64,000 nucleotides of DNA from Microplitis mediator (taxonomy: Eukaryota > Arthropoda > Insecta > Hymenoptera > Braconidae): positions 22,980,082 through 23,044,081 of the forward strand of contig NC_079974.1 of NCBI RefSeq assembly GCF_029852145.1, in the 5' to 3' direction. Made by a program: the position numbers and the translations under genes. Of this stretch, positions 21,783 through 34,253 are shown in pieces. Under the pieces are notes generated by a model. It did not search any database, was not told where the DNA came from, and worked only from the letters and a program-made list of their open reading frames with translations. The number at the start of each line of letters is the position of its first letter. Position 1 is the first letter of the stretch.

Positions 21783-22478
21783 CCCGTGTGAAAAAAATTC
21801 GTTCCAAAAAGATTCCAAAAAAGTTCCGCATGTGGAACTTCTAAACATGAGACAGATTAGAACTTCGAATGGAACTTTTTTGGAACGTTAGTAATTTTGA
21901 TGGTAAATAAAAAGTTTTTATGAGTGAATTTAGAGTAAAAAAAGAACGTTCTTAGAAATTTTTGGAATTTTAAATGGACATTCCAAAAAAGTTCCATAAT
22001 CATCACTTTTGGCCTTTTTCGAAAGCTAAAAAAGACGTTCCAAAAACAGTCAAAAATGGTTTGAAATCGTTACTTTACAACCTATTATAGAACTAAAGTA
22101 GATGTTCCAAAAAAGTTCCAGAATCACCACTTTTGATTTTTTATGGACTAAAAAAGGCGTTCCAAAAACTTTCCAAAATCACTTCTTTTGCATCTTTTGT
22201 AGAATAAAGACGTTCCAAAAACATGCCAAAATAGTTCAAAAATCACTACTTTTGAATTTTTTATAAAACTAAAAAAAAACGTCCATAAAAAATTCCAAAA
22301 AAGTTTCAAGAACGTCCTTTTTTGACTCTAAATTCGCTCATAACAACTTTTTTTTTACCATCAAAATTACTAACGTCCCAAAAAAGTTCCATTCGAAGTT
22401 CTAATCTGTCTCATGTTTAGAAGTTCCAGATGCGGAACTTTTTTGGAATCTTTTTGGAACGAATTTTTTTTACACGGG
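21783..22478. mobile_element. CCCGTGTGAAAAAAATTCG TIR element
   Basis: The left end CCCGTGTGAAAAAAATTCGT (21783) is mirrored by ACGAATTTTTTTTACACGGG (to 22478). Arms of more than 100 bp include GAGACAGATTAGAACTTCGA and its complement. The interior repeats GTTCCAAAAA-type motifs about every 60-70 bp. A diverged short relative lies at 52371-52496. Confidence 0.8.
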
Positions 22479-25400
22479 GAATAATGAGAGATGTTTTCGG
22501 CATTGGCATTGTGATATGCATATGAGGATGATATTTAGTGCCCCGCCCCTATCAGAACCTGCCATTGCGCGATTCGGACGTAGGGTCCCTGGCATGCAGA
22601 CGTAACGTCTCGCGATGAGGTGAAGAAAGAAAAGGACGCTCGGTGCCTGATGATGTACCTCCCGAAGCAGAGCCCGCTTATAAGTGGGGATCCTAAATTA
22701 CCACTATTTTGTATACTTTTTATCCTCACTTGCCGGGCATTGAACGAGCGCGAGCAAGATAGAAAATTAACCGCGAGCAAAAGCAACAGCTAAAACAACC
22801 AAAAAACGTATTTTTTTAAATTGAGGGTTTACTTTTTGGTGGAAACGCAACAATTTTATCGGGCGTTGTTATATGTGAGATCAGTTGGTGTCTACTGTTG
22901 CCACGAGTTACACCTGTCCGAGAGTTCTCGCCGAACAATAAGTTTCTGTTGAGTCTCTGGGCTTGTTTTCGTTTTCGCTTCGTTCCGCTGGTGACTTGGG
23001 CGAAAAAGTTGCTTTTGCAAAAAACTAACGACCGTCTCGATCTGAGGTCTATATGGTCACGCTGCAGCCATTTTGTGCAGGGATTGGATTCCGGTCGACA
23101 GAGCTTTTTGGTAGTGAGATCTAGTGTGGATTGATGCTGTGGTATTTCTTGGTACGGGAATAAGTGTTTCATGAAACGGTAGTAGAAATAGTTGGTTCTC
23201 TGAAAAACGGTATATAGTTGGAGTTGTTGCTGTTGATGTTGATTTAAACTTGGTTCGATATGCAAAAAAGTAACTGCAGTAGCTAGCTTCTTTAACGTCA
23301 GCTCGATGCAACTGTCGGAGAGTGTATATCGTGGTCATCTGGGCATAATATGATGTCCACCCATCAAAATGCTCCGGGCAAGCGTGCAACCGTCACGGGT
23401 TCCGCTAAAAGATTAATATGCTTCTGCAACTTTAGCGTTTTTTTTTTGCTTTCCGCGTTTGTTATTATTATTTAAAGCCATAATTTATATGCACATTTCT
23501 TGGAAGCATTTATTTTAGATAACGTCTATTAATTTTAGTATTTCGCAATTTATTTTAATTTTTGCAATTACATTCAGAGAAAAACCTAGAGCAGTTGCAA
23601 CATCTTTCGCAAGTGGTATTCATTTCTACGACTGCTTTTTTGCTGAAACCAGTTTAGCTTTTTTGGTCATTTGGTTCAATTGTTTGCCGTTCGGTCATTG
23701 CTATCAACATGTTTTAGAAGTACTGGCTGTGGCTGTGCTCGAGAGTATTTTTCAGCGAAGGATATGACGCCCGAGGAAAGGATTTGCTCGTGTTTTTTTA
23801 AGTACGAGGTCCATAAAAACGTCGAAAAATTCGTCCGAGTCTGTAGGAGTTAAAAAAACGAGGAATAAATCGGAGGAAAAGAATAAAAGTAAAATAAGGT
23901 AGAGATGGTCCGTCGGTGGGCGCAGCATCAGCGTTGGTTATTGATGCCAGGAGGATCTATCGCTCCCGGGCTTGGAGATCTGTGGAATACCACGCGATAT
24001 TATGTGCACACATATTAATGTACGGTCCAAGACATAGGTGTAGTGGCCACGGATGCTGGATATGAGTGCAGACTCCTCTCGACTTACATACCGCAATAAA
24101 AGTGTTCTCGCAAGGCCAGAAAAGGACGGAGGTAAATAACGGTGGAGTAGGCGTGGTTGGCGCGGATATGCGGTGCCCTCAAAAGCGCGATCTTCCCTCG
24201 AGGTATACGATGCGAGGGGCCATGCTGCTGAGCTAGGACCATAACCAGACCCAGAGGAATAAGAATAAGAATAAGAATACGGATAAGAAGAGAATGAAGA
24301 AGCGAATGCTGATGATCGAGAATAACTTTTGATGCAAAAAGGGCTAACCCTCCAGGTAAAGAGGTGAATAATCCCCGTGTGCTTGATCGGTCCACGAAAC
24401 TGGGAGCAACAGAGATAAGATCCTCCTAGTTATCACACGGACTCCTGGTTTCTCTTGGATCACCACACCTCCATCCAATTATTAAGCTTTTTAAAATCCT
24501 CATCATCGAGTTGATTTGTTGATTATTCGGGGCATCAATTACTTTAATGAGACTGTTTAATTTTTATCATCATCATTATCAGAAAGTGTTTGCTCACCGT
24601 TAAATCCTTTTTTATTTTATTTACCTGTTTCTGTGGTTTTTTATTCCCTAAGTGATTACTTTTATTATTGACTTTAATTTCGTCAATTACTGGTATTTCA
24701 CTCAAAATGCTTGGCTAGTTTCATTTCGCTTCTAAAGAGCCTCTTTCTGCGGCACGTCATTTATATTATTATGATTAGCGAAACTACACGGTAGCTGGCT
24801 GCCTGCCTGCCTGCCAACAAATTATCCTAATCTATTTCACCAGATTCTAGCTTTGAAAATTTACCTACGCCAATTTATATTTACAGGCAGTTTAGTTCCT
24901 GCGGTCGAGCGAACCGGGGAAAGAGTTTACAGCGACGGTAAACTTTTAAAAGACACATGTCCGTCGGAAAGAGTCCGCACAGAAAGTGGATAAAACGGGA
25001 ACAAATTCCTTATAAAGTTGTTTTTCTCAATAAAGACAATTAACTTCTTTCTCATTTACACAAAACGAGTCCAATAACGAGTCAGTGAAAGCTACACTGC
25101 CGGTCTCTTATTCCATATCTATATTTTATATTTCGTATTTCCGCGATACTGGAAAATATCACGTACGCTCGCGTATAATGAAATGCCACCTAAGGATTTC
25201 CTAGATCACAATAAATGACAGGTTACCCGACTGGACATCCTGCTAAGAGATAATTCATATCTGGCGCGTGTTAGACGCGTGTACCGATTAATTAATCGCT
25301 CATTATATACATATATATGTATGTATATATAGATTGTTACTGAATAACAAAATCCTCCATCTCTCTGGCTTAGAAGTTGCGTGGCTGTTTAAAAATATCC

Positions 25401-25899
25401 ATAAATATACGTTGTGTTCCGTGCATTGGCAGATATAAAAGAAAGATGACAGAAATATTTGGGATCCAAAGGTTTCAGACGGAATTACCCTTAGGCATTA
25501 CGACGGAAACAAAAGGCGACTTTTACAAGTTTTGTATTTTATATAAAGATGACGGAATACACGCGGTGTGTTTAGAACTGTAATTATCTTCCGACCCCAG
25601 GAGTCGGCAGATGTGGATAATGATAGCCCGGATACGCGTGATGTGTCCGGCTTCTCTTCCTCTAGGTTATGTCTCTTTCCCTCTCTCTCACTTTTTATTT
25701 TTCTATGTATTTATATTTATATTTATACACTACTAGAACGATCATCGAATTGGCGCCGAGAATCTAGGATACGCTTTTTTATTAAACGCCCCGATCGAGG
25801 GATCAAATGCCGTCGGATTGACGCTCTGATTCCTTCAGCTGCTACCCTAACAATTTGGACATTCTTATTGATTTATTTATTCATTGATTGTGGATTTTT
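22479..25899. other. 3.4 kb of GC-richer non-coding sequence
   Basis: This is the least AT-biased part of the desert, mainly 22540-23400 and 23880-24480. Features seen are an initiator-like ATCAGTT at about 22879, GCCATTTTGTGCAGGG, an (AATAAG)n run at 24258-24285, a CTGCCTGCCTGCCTGCC run at 24801, and a (TATA) stretch at 25308. Frames of 149 and 110 codons (minus) and 114 codons (plus) overlap each other, lack splice partners and match nothing I know. Candidate regulatory islands or intronic conserved elements are more likely than coding exons. Confidence 0.4.
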
Positions 25900-26635
25900 A
25901 ACTTCCCGCTAAGAAAATTGTAAATTTTCAAAAATTCGGGAAGTTGTTGGTTTCGGTCCGATTTACGAAAATCGAATTTCCATCAGATGTCGACGTTTCG
26001 AGGTCCTAGGAAGCTATCCTGACTAATTTCACGATGATGTCCGAGTGTATGTATGTGTGTACGTACGTACGTACGTATGTATGTATGTAAATATTCATAA
26101 CTCTTGAACGGATGAACCGATTTTGATCGTTGAGGTGTCATTCGACGCGGCTTGTTAATGTCTTGAGGCCGTAAAAATTTGAACTTAATCGGTAGGGTGC
26201 ATTCAGAGATATTTCAAAAATAAAATTTTTTCGAAAATGTTTTATTTGGATAACTTTTAATTTGCTCGATGGATTGATTCCAAAATCTAATCAGCTCTAA
26301 AACTCTATAAGCCGCGTCGAATGTCACCTCAACCATCAAAATCGGTTCATTCGTTCAAGAGAAACCGTTGACGAAAGAATTCAAAAAAAATTTTTTCCTT
26401 GGTTTTTTTGAAATTTCTCAAAAACGGCTAAATAAATCGATTTCAAAATTTGATCAGCTTTAGAACTTGACAAAACGCGTCGATTGCCGCCTCAACCATC
26501 AAAATCGGTTAATTCGTTCGCGAGATATCGGTGGCATACAAATGGCATACAAAAGTATTTGCGAGCTCGAAGAGCTCGAAAATGTATTCATAATAATGTT
26601 TTCGAGCTCAACGAGCTCGAAAACAGCGGGAAGTT
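25900..26635. mobile_element. AACTTCCCGCT-TIR element with GAGCTC palindromes, long copy
   Basis: AACTTCCCGCT at 25900 is mirrored by AGCGGGAAGTT ending at 26635. An adjacent internal hairpin re-uses TTCGGGAAGTT at about 25935. The interior contains a (GTAC/GTAT)n run at 26042-26086, ACTCTTGAACGGATGAACCG, CAACCATCAAAATCGGTT twice, and near the right end GAGCTCGAAGAGCTCGAAAA. A second, shorter copy is at 60967-61367. No coding capacity is seen. Confidence 0.78.
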
Positions 26636-28642
26636 TTGGGGCTGGCCCGCAGGGTCAACTGACAGACCGATTTTTTTATAATACTTTGAATAGTAACCGC
26701 GAAATTCATTTTTTTTTCTCTGGTATTGAAATTTTTCGGCGATCCGATGATTAGGAAATTTTTGAATATTTTTTTGTATTCAATTTCTATAGATTTTGTT
26801 GCCGGTTTTATTTATAGGTTTTTAAATTACGGACGGTTAAAATAATTTCCGGTGTCATTTCCTCGGTTTCGGGATTATCTCAGAAAATTACAGTCGCCGG
26901 TGCGAGCTCGGTTTCATAATAGAATAACACAATATATTTAATAGAAATGTAGGATAGCAGCAGGCGCGATATCTTCAGCTGCCGTTACGATTCGGAACAC
27001 ATGTACATTTGATTTATTCCACAAGCCTTTCTCTATATTTCTATATATACATATAAATAATTACGAAATCGTTTATTATAATAGTGATTACAATGCGCAT
27101 CTTTATTCGTAGAAAACCAGTTTTGGATTTTTAAAAATAATGTGTTTTCAATTGGGATCTTAAATTATGATACTTCTGATAAACAGTTGCAGGCTCTAGC
27201 CGTTTTAAATTAACTTTCTGTTTTTGTATGGTCAAGCTAAAAGGAGAAGCAGCTTTAAACTTTCAGTAACTTGATTTGTTTAATAAGTTTTCTTTATACC
27301 GTAAACTTTCGACTTAGGACTGGTCTATAAACCTAAGGACAAAAAAGTAACCGCCGCCGCGCCCAATAGGTCCCGGCCTCTAATTACCTGAAATTTAACG
27401 AGCCTCCGTCGTGAGTCCCAGTATCTTCTTTTGTCATTTGTTTGCAGAGGCCGGAAGTTTTAACTAATTGATTATCTGCTAATTTGTAACGTTGACTTAA
27501 GTTTTTATTTTTCCTGAAAAAATATATTGCAGTCCCCGTGCAAGTAATTAGTAGTTAAGAAAACAGGATTAGGATCGTGCCGAAAATTTCTAACGAAAAA
27601 TCTACAAAATTTGGTTTCGTGAATTTTTTATCGCGAGTCGCGATCAACAAAAAAACGTCAATTCTAGGATATACAATTTTTTTTTTTCTTTTACCAAAAG
27701 CATTTGGAGATCCGTCTGGGGCCACAGAGAGACGTAATAACACGTCGTGTCGGTGGAGAGAAGCCATCACGAAAGAAACCAACGAATTAGGGTAGCATAT
27801 CTTTGGGTTCCGCGAACCAAGCTCGACAGAATGAAACCGCGTATTTATTTACCTTTTTTATTTCATTTTCATTCTTTTTTAATGCTCACTTATAACCGTT
27901 TTTTTCTCTGTTTTTTTTATTTTTCGCAAGAAAGACAGAGCGAGTGGTCGGATAGATCCTTCGACCTCTTGCTCTTGAGTCTTTTGCACTCCCTGGCATC
28001 CTTTTACACAGCACACAGCATTAAGAGTAGAGACTGATTCTCGGTCTTATATTCCAGCAACACAACTTCTAAAGTATATCTCTCTCATGCGCAATTACGG
28101 GGGCCCCAACGGCTGCGGCAAACCCGGCATTATCCCCAATTATCCGGCCGCGTACGTCCGAGGTTAGGTTTTCGGGCCCGAGGGCCCCGCGTGGCGAGCA
28201 CGAGGCGAGAGTTGCCGCAATGCCCGCGGGCTCGTCCCTCCCCAGCATCGCTCACTCGAAAAATCCAGCAAACTTACAAAAGACACTTGAATATACATTT
28301 ACAACTCGACTATTAGTCTTGCGTTCTGAGAGTTATCCTGAAATTTAAGATTTGCCACCGGCAAATTGTCAATTCAACGCGTTATTCTGTTGCTTTTTTA
28401 TGAACCAGTCTCACATCTCGGATTGGACGCTCGATTGCCATTTTCTTCGTAGATTTGCATTAGATTGTTGGATTACAGTTTTATTTTCATGAAAAATTCG
28501 TCCGCTAATTCTATGAAATTAAACTTACGGCATACCATTGGATTTTTTTGCGTTTTGAGTCAATAGGCTGCCAATTAAAGCTATAGAGCACTTGAAATTC
28601 TGTTAAAAACGCTTTAAAAAATCCCAATCAAAAGAGGGTGTG
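26636..28642. other. Non-coding block with a CpG-rich island
   Basis: 28080-28260 is the most GC-rich stretch of the window (GGGGGCCCCAACGGCTGCGG, CGAGGGCCCCGCGTGGCG). It includes CCCCAATTATCC, which on the other strand reads GGATAATTGGGG and holds a homeodomain-type TAATT core. 27340-27480 and 27700-27830 are also GC-richer. Overlapping frames on both strands at 27555-28037 have no support from splicing or similarity. Confidence 0.4.
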
Positions 28643-28969
28643 CACTGAAAAAAAAGTTTTTTTCCTCCCAGGATACAAAATATTTTTACCCGAGTATTTT
28701 AATATCCAGTATAAGTTTCTTAATATTAAAAAACTGGTATTTTTCCCCTGAGAATATCTAAGTTTTTTCTAGAGCTAAAACTTAATGCTGCGTTACCATA
28801 GCAACCGCAGTAATTATAATTACATCCTAATCACTACATTTTGTAGAAATTAAATTTTCCAGTAATTTTATTATAACCCTAGTAGAAACGTAATCAAGTA
28901 TCTGGCCAGTAACTGGCTAGTTTAACTAGACTTAAGCTAGGAACTGGCTAGTATAATATCCAGTAACTG

Positions 28970-30250
28970 CCCTAGCGGATCACTATCTACTAAGTATACA
29001 CCAAATATACACGGTGTATACGCGGCGTATATACACTGAGTATACACTAAGTTTACACCAAAAATTTTTTTCTAAGTCCCATTTTCATAAAAATTTATAA
29101 GTGCTGTAAGCAAAGTCAAAAGTTTTTCAAGTGTGACTGGAAAAAAATTTTTTATAACAAATACATATTTTTTTTTAATATTTAAAATTTAAATAATTAG
29201 TCATGCTATAAAACAATAAATGAAACAATTAAAATCATTTGTTAAAACTACTCTGGTTTATTTTTTTTTCCTACATTTTATCACTCCAAAAATATACTTT
29301 CAAGATCTAAATATGATTTTTTATTTATAAAAGTAAATATTTAATGTTAATTTATACCTGTACTATAAAAAATAATTGAATAAAACTATAAATATTATTA
29401 TTTTTACATTTTATAGATATGTAATAAAAAAGATAACCTCGTTCGTAGTAGGTTAGAATTTGGGGGTCAACAACTTTATCACACCTTTAAAATTGAGCCT
29501 AGTTATTAACCTTAAAATTTTAGCAACAAAACTCATTTTAATGTTCTATACGTATATTAAAATAAGTTTTAATTAAATATTGATCTATCCATACATTTTT
29601 ATTAAAATTTTTTTACTGAAGTGATAATTAGTGCACAGATTCAATTGTTGCACCTTCTAACGTCAACTGCTTAGACTACACTACACTTAAAAAATGGCTT
29701 CCTCAGCCACCTACGACTACATCATTTTTTTTTATTCTGTTAATAATTTCTATGTTTTTTAAATTGCCATTAATTGGGGTCAGAATAAATTACAATAAAT
29801 TAAGAGAAAATTGATTTTCTTCTTAAAGTTACAGTTTTTTAAGTAAGTTAGAAAAAAGTTGAAAAGGTCAGAAACTGGGTCATGGTCAACAACAGGGTCT
29901 TTTACCTTATGTGTATATTTTTTTTTAATTTTTCTGAAAATTTTAATTTTTTTAAAAATGTTAATTTTTTTTCAGAATTTGATTTTTTTTTATTTCAATT
30001 TTTTTCAAAAAAATTTTCTTCACAACATTTGTTTTGAGGACTTAAAAAATTTTTTTTAGTGTATACTCGGTGTAAACTCTGTGTATATCGTGCGCATACA
30101 CACCGTGTAAATTCAGTGTAAACTTTGAGTGTATTTGGTGTATACTCAATATGCACCGAGTATACACTAAATAAACCCCTAATTTACACTGACACTAGGT
30201 ATATATCGAGTTTACACTAAGTTTACACGGTGTATACGGATCCGCTAGGG
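28970..30250. mobile_element. Inner CCCTAGCGGATC element of the stack
   Basis: CCCTAGCGGATC (28970) is mirrored by GATCCGCTAGGG (to 30250). Next to both ends lie clusters of GTGTATAC / GTATACAC-type motifs (for example CACGGTGTATACGCGGCG and AGTGTATACTCGGTGTAAAC), arranged like sub-terminal transposase-binding repeats. The middle is AT-rich with no credible frame. Confidence 0.75.
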
Positions 30251-30351
30251 TGTCTAGTAACTGGCCAGTTTTACTAGATAGCAAATAAAACATGGCGACT
30301 CTTGTTGATCTTGAGGTTATTGAGTTTAAATATTGATTTTATTACAATTAA

Positions 30352-30382
30352 AAATTATAATAATAACAACAACAACAACAAC

Positions 30383-30471
<89 letters not shown>
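30352..30471. repeat. (AAT)n / (AAC)n trinucleotide repeat
   Basis: About 120 bp of AAC then AAT units. It reads as poly-Asn on the plus strand, which is not a gene. Confidence 0.92.
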
Positions 30472-30539
30472 ACGGAAAAGTTATAAAATTTATTTATTAA
30501 TTTATTATATTATATTTTTAAATATAAAACGAGAAACAT

Positions 30540-30746
30540 TCATAACATAAAACAATAAAAATGACATTTATTTTTTTCAAATGATACACTGCATTTATTT
30601 AGAAATGTTTTTGCACACATTGGCAAATCTGGGATAACTCCTCGTAAAATTTTTAATAATTCGTCCAGATGACAATCTGGAGTATTTGTTTTGATTGCCC
30701 ACAACCGTAATTCGTTTATTGTGTCGATTTTTTTAACTTCATCCAT
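30540..30746 (-). pseudogene. 68-codon relic of an insect transposon-type protein
   Basis: Starts MDEVKKIDTINELRLWAIKT and continues with CHLDELLKILRGVIPDLP. The pattern LRxWA..x(n)..LxxLLKILR..xxPxLPxxxxTLL is, from memory, the N-terminal module of a large group of insect transposon-associated proteins. Here the TLL motif appears as KTFL and a stop follows soon after, so only the module remains. It lies inside the middle nested element, with no downstream transposase. Exact superfamily is not assigned. Confidence 0.5.
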
Positions 30747-31340
30747 TTTTTAAAATATATTACCGATTATTTTTATTTTGAAAGACACAATTTTTATTTT
30801 TTGTTAATTATTTGTATTGTTTCTTGATGTTTACTAAATATTATTCAACTTACAGGTTAAAGTGAAAAAATAAACATACACATACACTAGTATATAAGTA
30901 GAACATCAGTGTGACCAATGTTTACGATTCAGTTATAGGTGGCGCAACTTCCAGTTTTTACCTAGTTTCACTAGCCAGTTACTGGATAAGATTGCTGGCC
31001 AGTTACTGGATATGAACGCTAGCCAGATACTAGACTTAATCGAGTAAAAAATTGAACATTTCTACTAGGGAAATACAACTTTTAAAATTAGTAGTTAATT
31101 TATTATTATTAAAAAAAGGCTCGTAGTAAAATAAACATTACTTAAATATGTGTCAACTGAGTGAGGTTAAGTCAGCCATATTTTTTATTTTGGTATTTTG
31201 CTGAGAAGGAAACCGAGTTTTTTAGCAATCAGAATACTTATTAGTGTGGGAAAAAAACTTTGGTATTTTAAAAACTAGAATACCAGGTTCTTTACGGGAG
31301 GGAAAAATTTTCTAGGTGGAAAAAAACTATTTTTTCAGTG

Positions 31341-33630
31341 TGGATTTTTTTAAATGCATTTATTGATTCTGAGCAGCCCCAAATGATTTTCGCAAAAGTT
31401 TTCATGAATAATTTGAAAAATGTAATGCATGAAATCCCGCTGGGCAGCTTGCATGAGTATACTGGCTCATCGGCTACACCTTTTGAAATGTAATTTTCAT
31501 AATGATATGCATGTTAAAGTTTAAGAATAAGAATAAGAGCAAAAATATGAAATAAGAACAAGTATATACTGCGTGTATGTGCCCTGTGTTGCGGTATTTT
31601 ATGCATCGGCTTTAGAATAAAAGCCTTTACGGTCCGTTGCGTGGCTCCACCTGGCGTTCATGAGTCCGCCGATACAAAACACGCCATTCGATCACCTTTT
31701 CAACCGCTCGGTTTCCTTCTACATTTGATTTTTTTAACTTTTTATCCTGATAGGCTCGAAAAAATGTCTTGGAATTTTTGACGAGCAAAAAAAATAAATT
31801 TTAGCCGGAATTTTAGCAGATTTTAAGAACCAATAAAGGAATTTTTCGCTTTAGAGTTGGCAAGAATGTAAAGAGTAAAAAATAAAAATTTGGAGAGGGA
31901 TAAAAATTGTTTGAGGGTTGAAAAGTCCGAGTCTGTGTCTATCAATCACGTATATGTAGTGTGTTGGTCAAAAGAAAGAGCAATAAGATCGTAAGGTAGG
32001 TAATTATCCTGCCAGACTTGTGTGATGCACGACCTCCAATTCAGCAGATGAACGTTCGACGTACGAGGAACCTCTTCGGGGAGTTTAAGGCCCGAGCTCC
32101 TTAGAAGTCTTTCATTCGTAAATACGTTCAATGCACGCAAAATACCAGCTAAATAAAAATATAATTAACTTGGTATTTTTTAAAAGCACTCAAAATATTT
32201 TTTTTTTTTTTCCATTCCATGTGGGTGCAAAAATTTTTTTCAGGAATTTATGTAAATTAAAATTTTTATGATTTATTGGTTTCGAAATATTTTTTATATC
32301 GTGGGTTGGATATCTTGGCTGTCGATCGCAGTGATTTGTGTCTGATGAATCGATGAGATGACTCAGCTGAGTTATTGCCAATGGGATTATATAAAAGATA
32401 ATATTAATAAAATAATAATAGTAATAATACTGTACATAGAAGTGAAAAATATAAAAATGAAAGTTATGCGTCTAAGAGGCCTAAGAATGTCTATATTTAT
32501 GAATTTGTGTGTGTGTGTGTTGTATGATAAAGGGGATTTATTAGTCGCGGGACAGTATAGTATACGGGACGATAAAAAATATGCGGTGTGTTTTAACTAA
32601 ACGAAACAAGAGGGAACTTGAAGGCAACATGTATCATGTCCACGGGGATCGTCTCCTCCTTGTTCATGTCATAATAAAAAATCAGATCATATGTCTATAT
32701 ATGTAGGCTGGATATATATCGAGGTTGAGGTAGAGGGGGTGAGTTAAGAGACTCACGATAAGACTGATGGTTTTTTCTTGCTCTTGAATATTCATCGGTG
32801 ACTTCAGAACTCACGAGGAAAATAAACAACAAATTAAAACGTCGTTTTTTTCTTTATATAATCTCTCATCATTTCCTACTTTTCATATTTTGCATCAAGA
32901 AAATTGATTAAAATTAAATTTATCCAAAATCCACTTCTAGATTTTTTTTGAAAACCAGCAAAATTTCGGTATCGTCATTAAAAAAATTTATTTTTAGAGA
33001 CAATCTTTGATCAAAGAAATAAAATTTTACAGCCGCTTATTAGAGTCCTAAATAATTTATTCATTGGAGTAATAAAATAATTACTTCATTGAAATAATAA
33101 TCTGTTCTCATGTAAAAGTATCGTTGAAAAAATTACCTCACTCGGATTCATTACGATGAATTTTTTCATCAGCTACTACGCTACCAGAACCGGCATTAAA
33201 AAATAATTATTTGATTTTTGATCTTTAATTCAATTTGATTATACAGTTTAATTTTGATTTGTTCCACTAACAACTCCAACAAAAGAGTTAAAGTCAAGTG
33301 TTGATAATAAGAGTTGGTGGTAAAGAACAAACGTATAAAAGGTGAATTAAATATTGATTCAAATTTGTCTGTGTAAAATAAATAATAGACTAGGGGGTTG
33401 AAAAACCGCTAAGGGTGCTAGTGTAGATTAATGGAATTAGCGTAGGTGCGATGGGGTTAACCTCGAGCCAATGTGTTTGCGTGATTCGACAATTTCGTGC
33501 CGACTGTCGACATGGGCCTTATGTTATATATATATAGACATTGAGTCGAATGAAATAAGTTTAAGTTTTAAAGTACATAGCAATCGTATATATACATATA
33601 TATATATAGAAATGCGGATGAAAGCACGAG
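31341..33630. other. Non-coding block
   Basis: GC-richer patches at 31600-31700 (TGCGTGGCTCCACCTGGCG) and 31970-32130 and 33400-33530 lie in AT-rich sequence. Short frames at 31946-32140 and 32358-32600 have no splice context. A (GT)n run occurs at about 32506-32520. Confidence 0.4.
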
Positions 33631-34253
33631 TAGGGGAGACCGGGGCAAGACGGCCCACCTGGGGCAAGAAGGCCCACCTCAAAAATTAACCAAAAATTTT
33701 TTTTTTTCGTTTTCTTTTGATTATCACAAATTTAGATTATTTACTCATTTTTAGCCCGATACGTGAAACTTGGGGCAAAATGAATCACTCAAAAATTCTA
33801 AAAGAAAATGTATTTCATAGTATTATAACCTAGTCATGATTAATTTAATAGAAATATCATTTTTTGGTTAATTATATGGATTTGGATTAAAATAGAGCAT
33901 TTGAAAAAGTTAAAAAAACCAATAATCAATTTTCTACAGAAGTGAAAAAATGACTCGTATTATATCAAAAAAGGTTATTTTGAGCAATATTAAAGTAAAT
34001 ACAGTTGTTAAAGAGAAAAATATAAACATTTGTTACGCAGGAAATTTTTTTACAATTAAAAAAAAAAATTTTTTTTTTCATTTTTTTTCGGAGGGGGCCG
34101 TCTTGCCCCAAAAAAAAAAAATTTTTTTCAGGAGCTTCACCAAAATTTAGGTGAATTGAGTTCAAGTTGGACAAGAGTAAATCGACTTGATGGTTAAAAG
34201 CCACAAATAATAATAACCGGCTTAGGTGGGCCGTCTTGCCCCGGTCTCCCCTA
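33631..34253. mobile_element. GGGGAGACCGGGGCAAGACG TIR element
   Basis: TAGGGGAGACCGGGGCAAGA (33631) is mirrored by TCTTGCCCCGGTCTCCCCTA (to 34253), with flanking CGGCCCACCT / AGGTGGGCCG extending the arms. This is the cleanest member of the GGGG-TIR family also seen at 8011, 9068 and 35535. No coding capacity is seen. Confidence 0.85.

Larger units (their letters stand above)
28877..31070. mobile_element. Middle CCCTAGTAGAAA element of the stack
   Basis: CCCTAGTAGAAA (28877) is mirrored by TTTCTACTAGGG (to 31070). The arms share GTATCTGGCCAG / CTAGCCAGATAC and repeated AACTGGCTAG / CCAGTTACTGGATA motifs. The element carries a transposon-related protein relic at 30540-30746, an (AAT)n tract, and the inner element. 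Confidence 0.75.
28643..31340. mobile_element. Outer CACTGAAAAAA element of a triple-nested stack
   Basis: CACTGAAAAAAAAGTTTTTT (28643) is mirrored by AAAAAACTATTTTTTCAGTG (to 31340). The right-end 115 bp reappear, reverse-complemented, at 63886-64000, which proves this is a repeat with at least two copies. Two further elements sit inside, one within the other. Confidence 0.8.

Noticed and set aside
22816..23389. 149- and 110-codon minus frames
   Set aside because: They overlap each other in different frames and show no known motif; more likely chance in a GC-richer island, though a real exon cannot be fully excluded.
23671..23853. 60-codon plus frame containing MTPEERICSCFFKY
   Set aside because: It looked protein-like and has a TTTTTCAG acceptor-like site inside, but no partner exon or known family was found.
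24084..24395. 103-codon minus frame with hydrophobic run
   Set aside because: The hydrophobic run comes from an AATAAG-type repeat; no other support.
30302..30550. Plus-strand poly-Asn frame
   Set aside because: It is the (AAT)n microsatellite inside a transposon.
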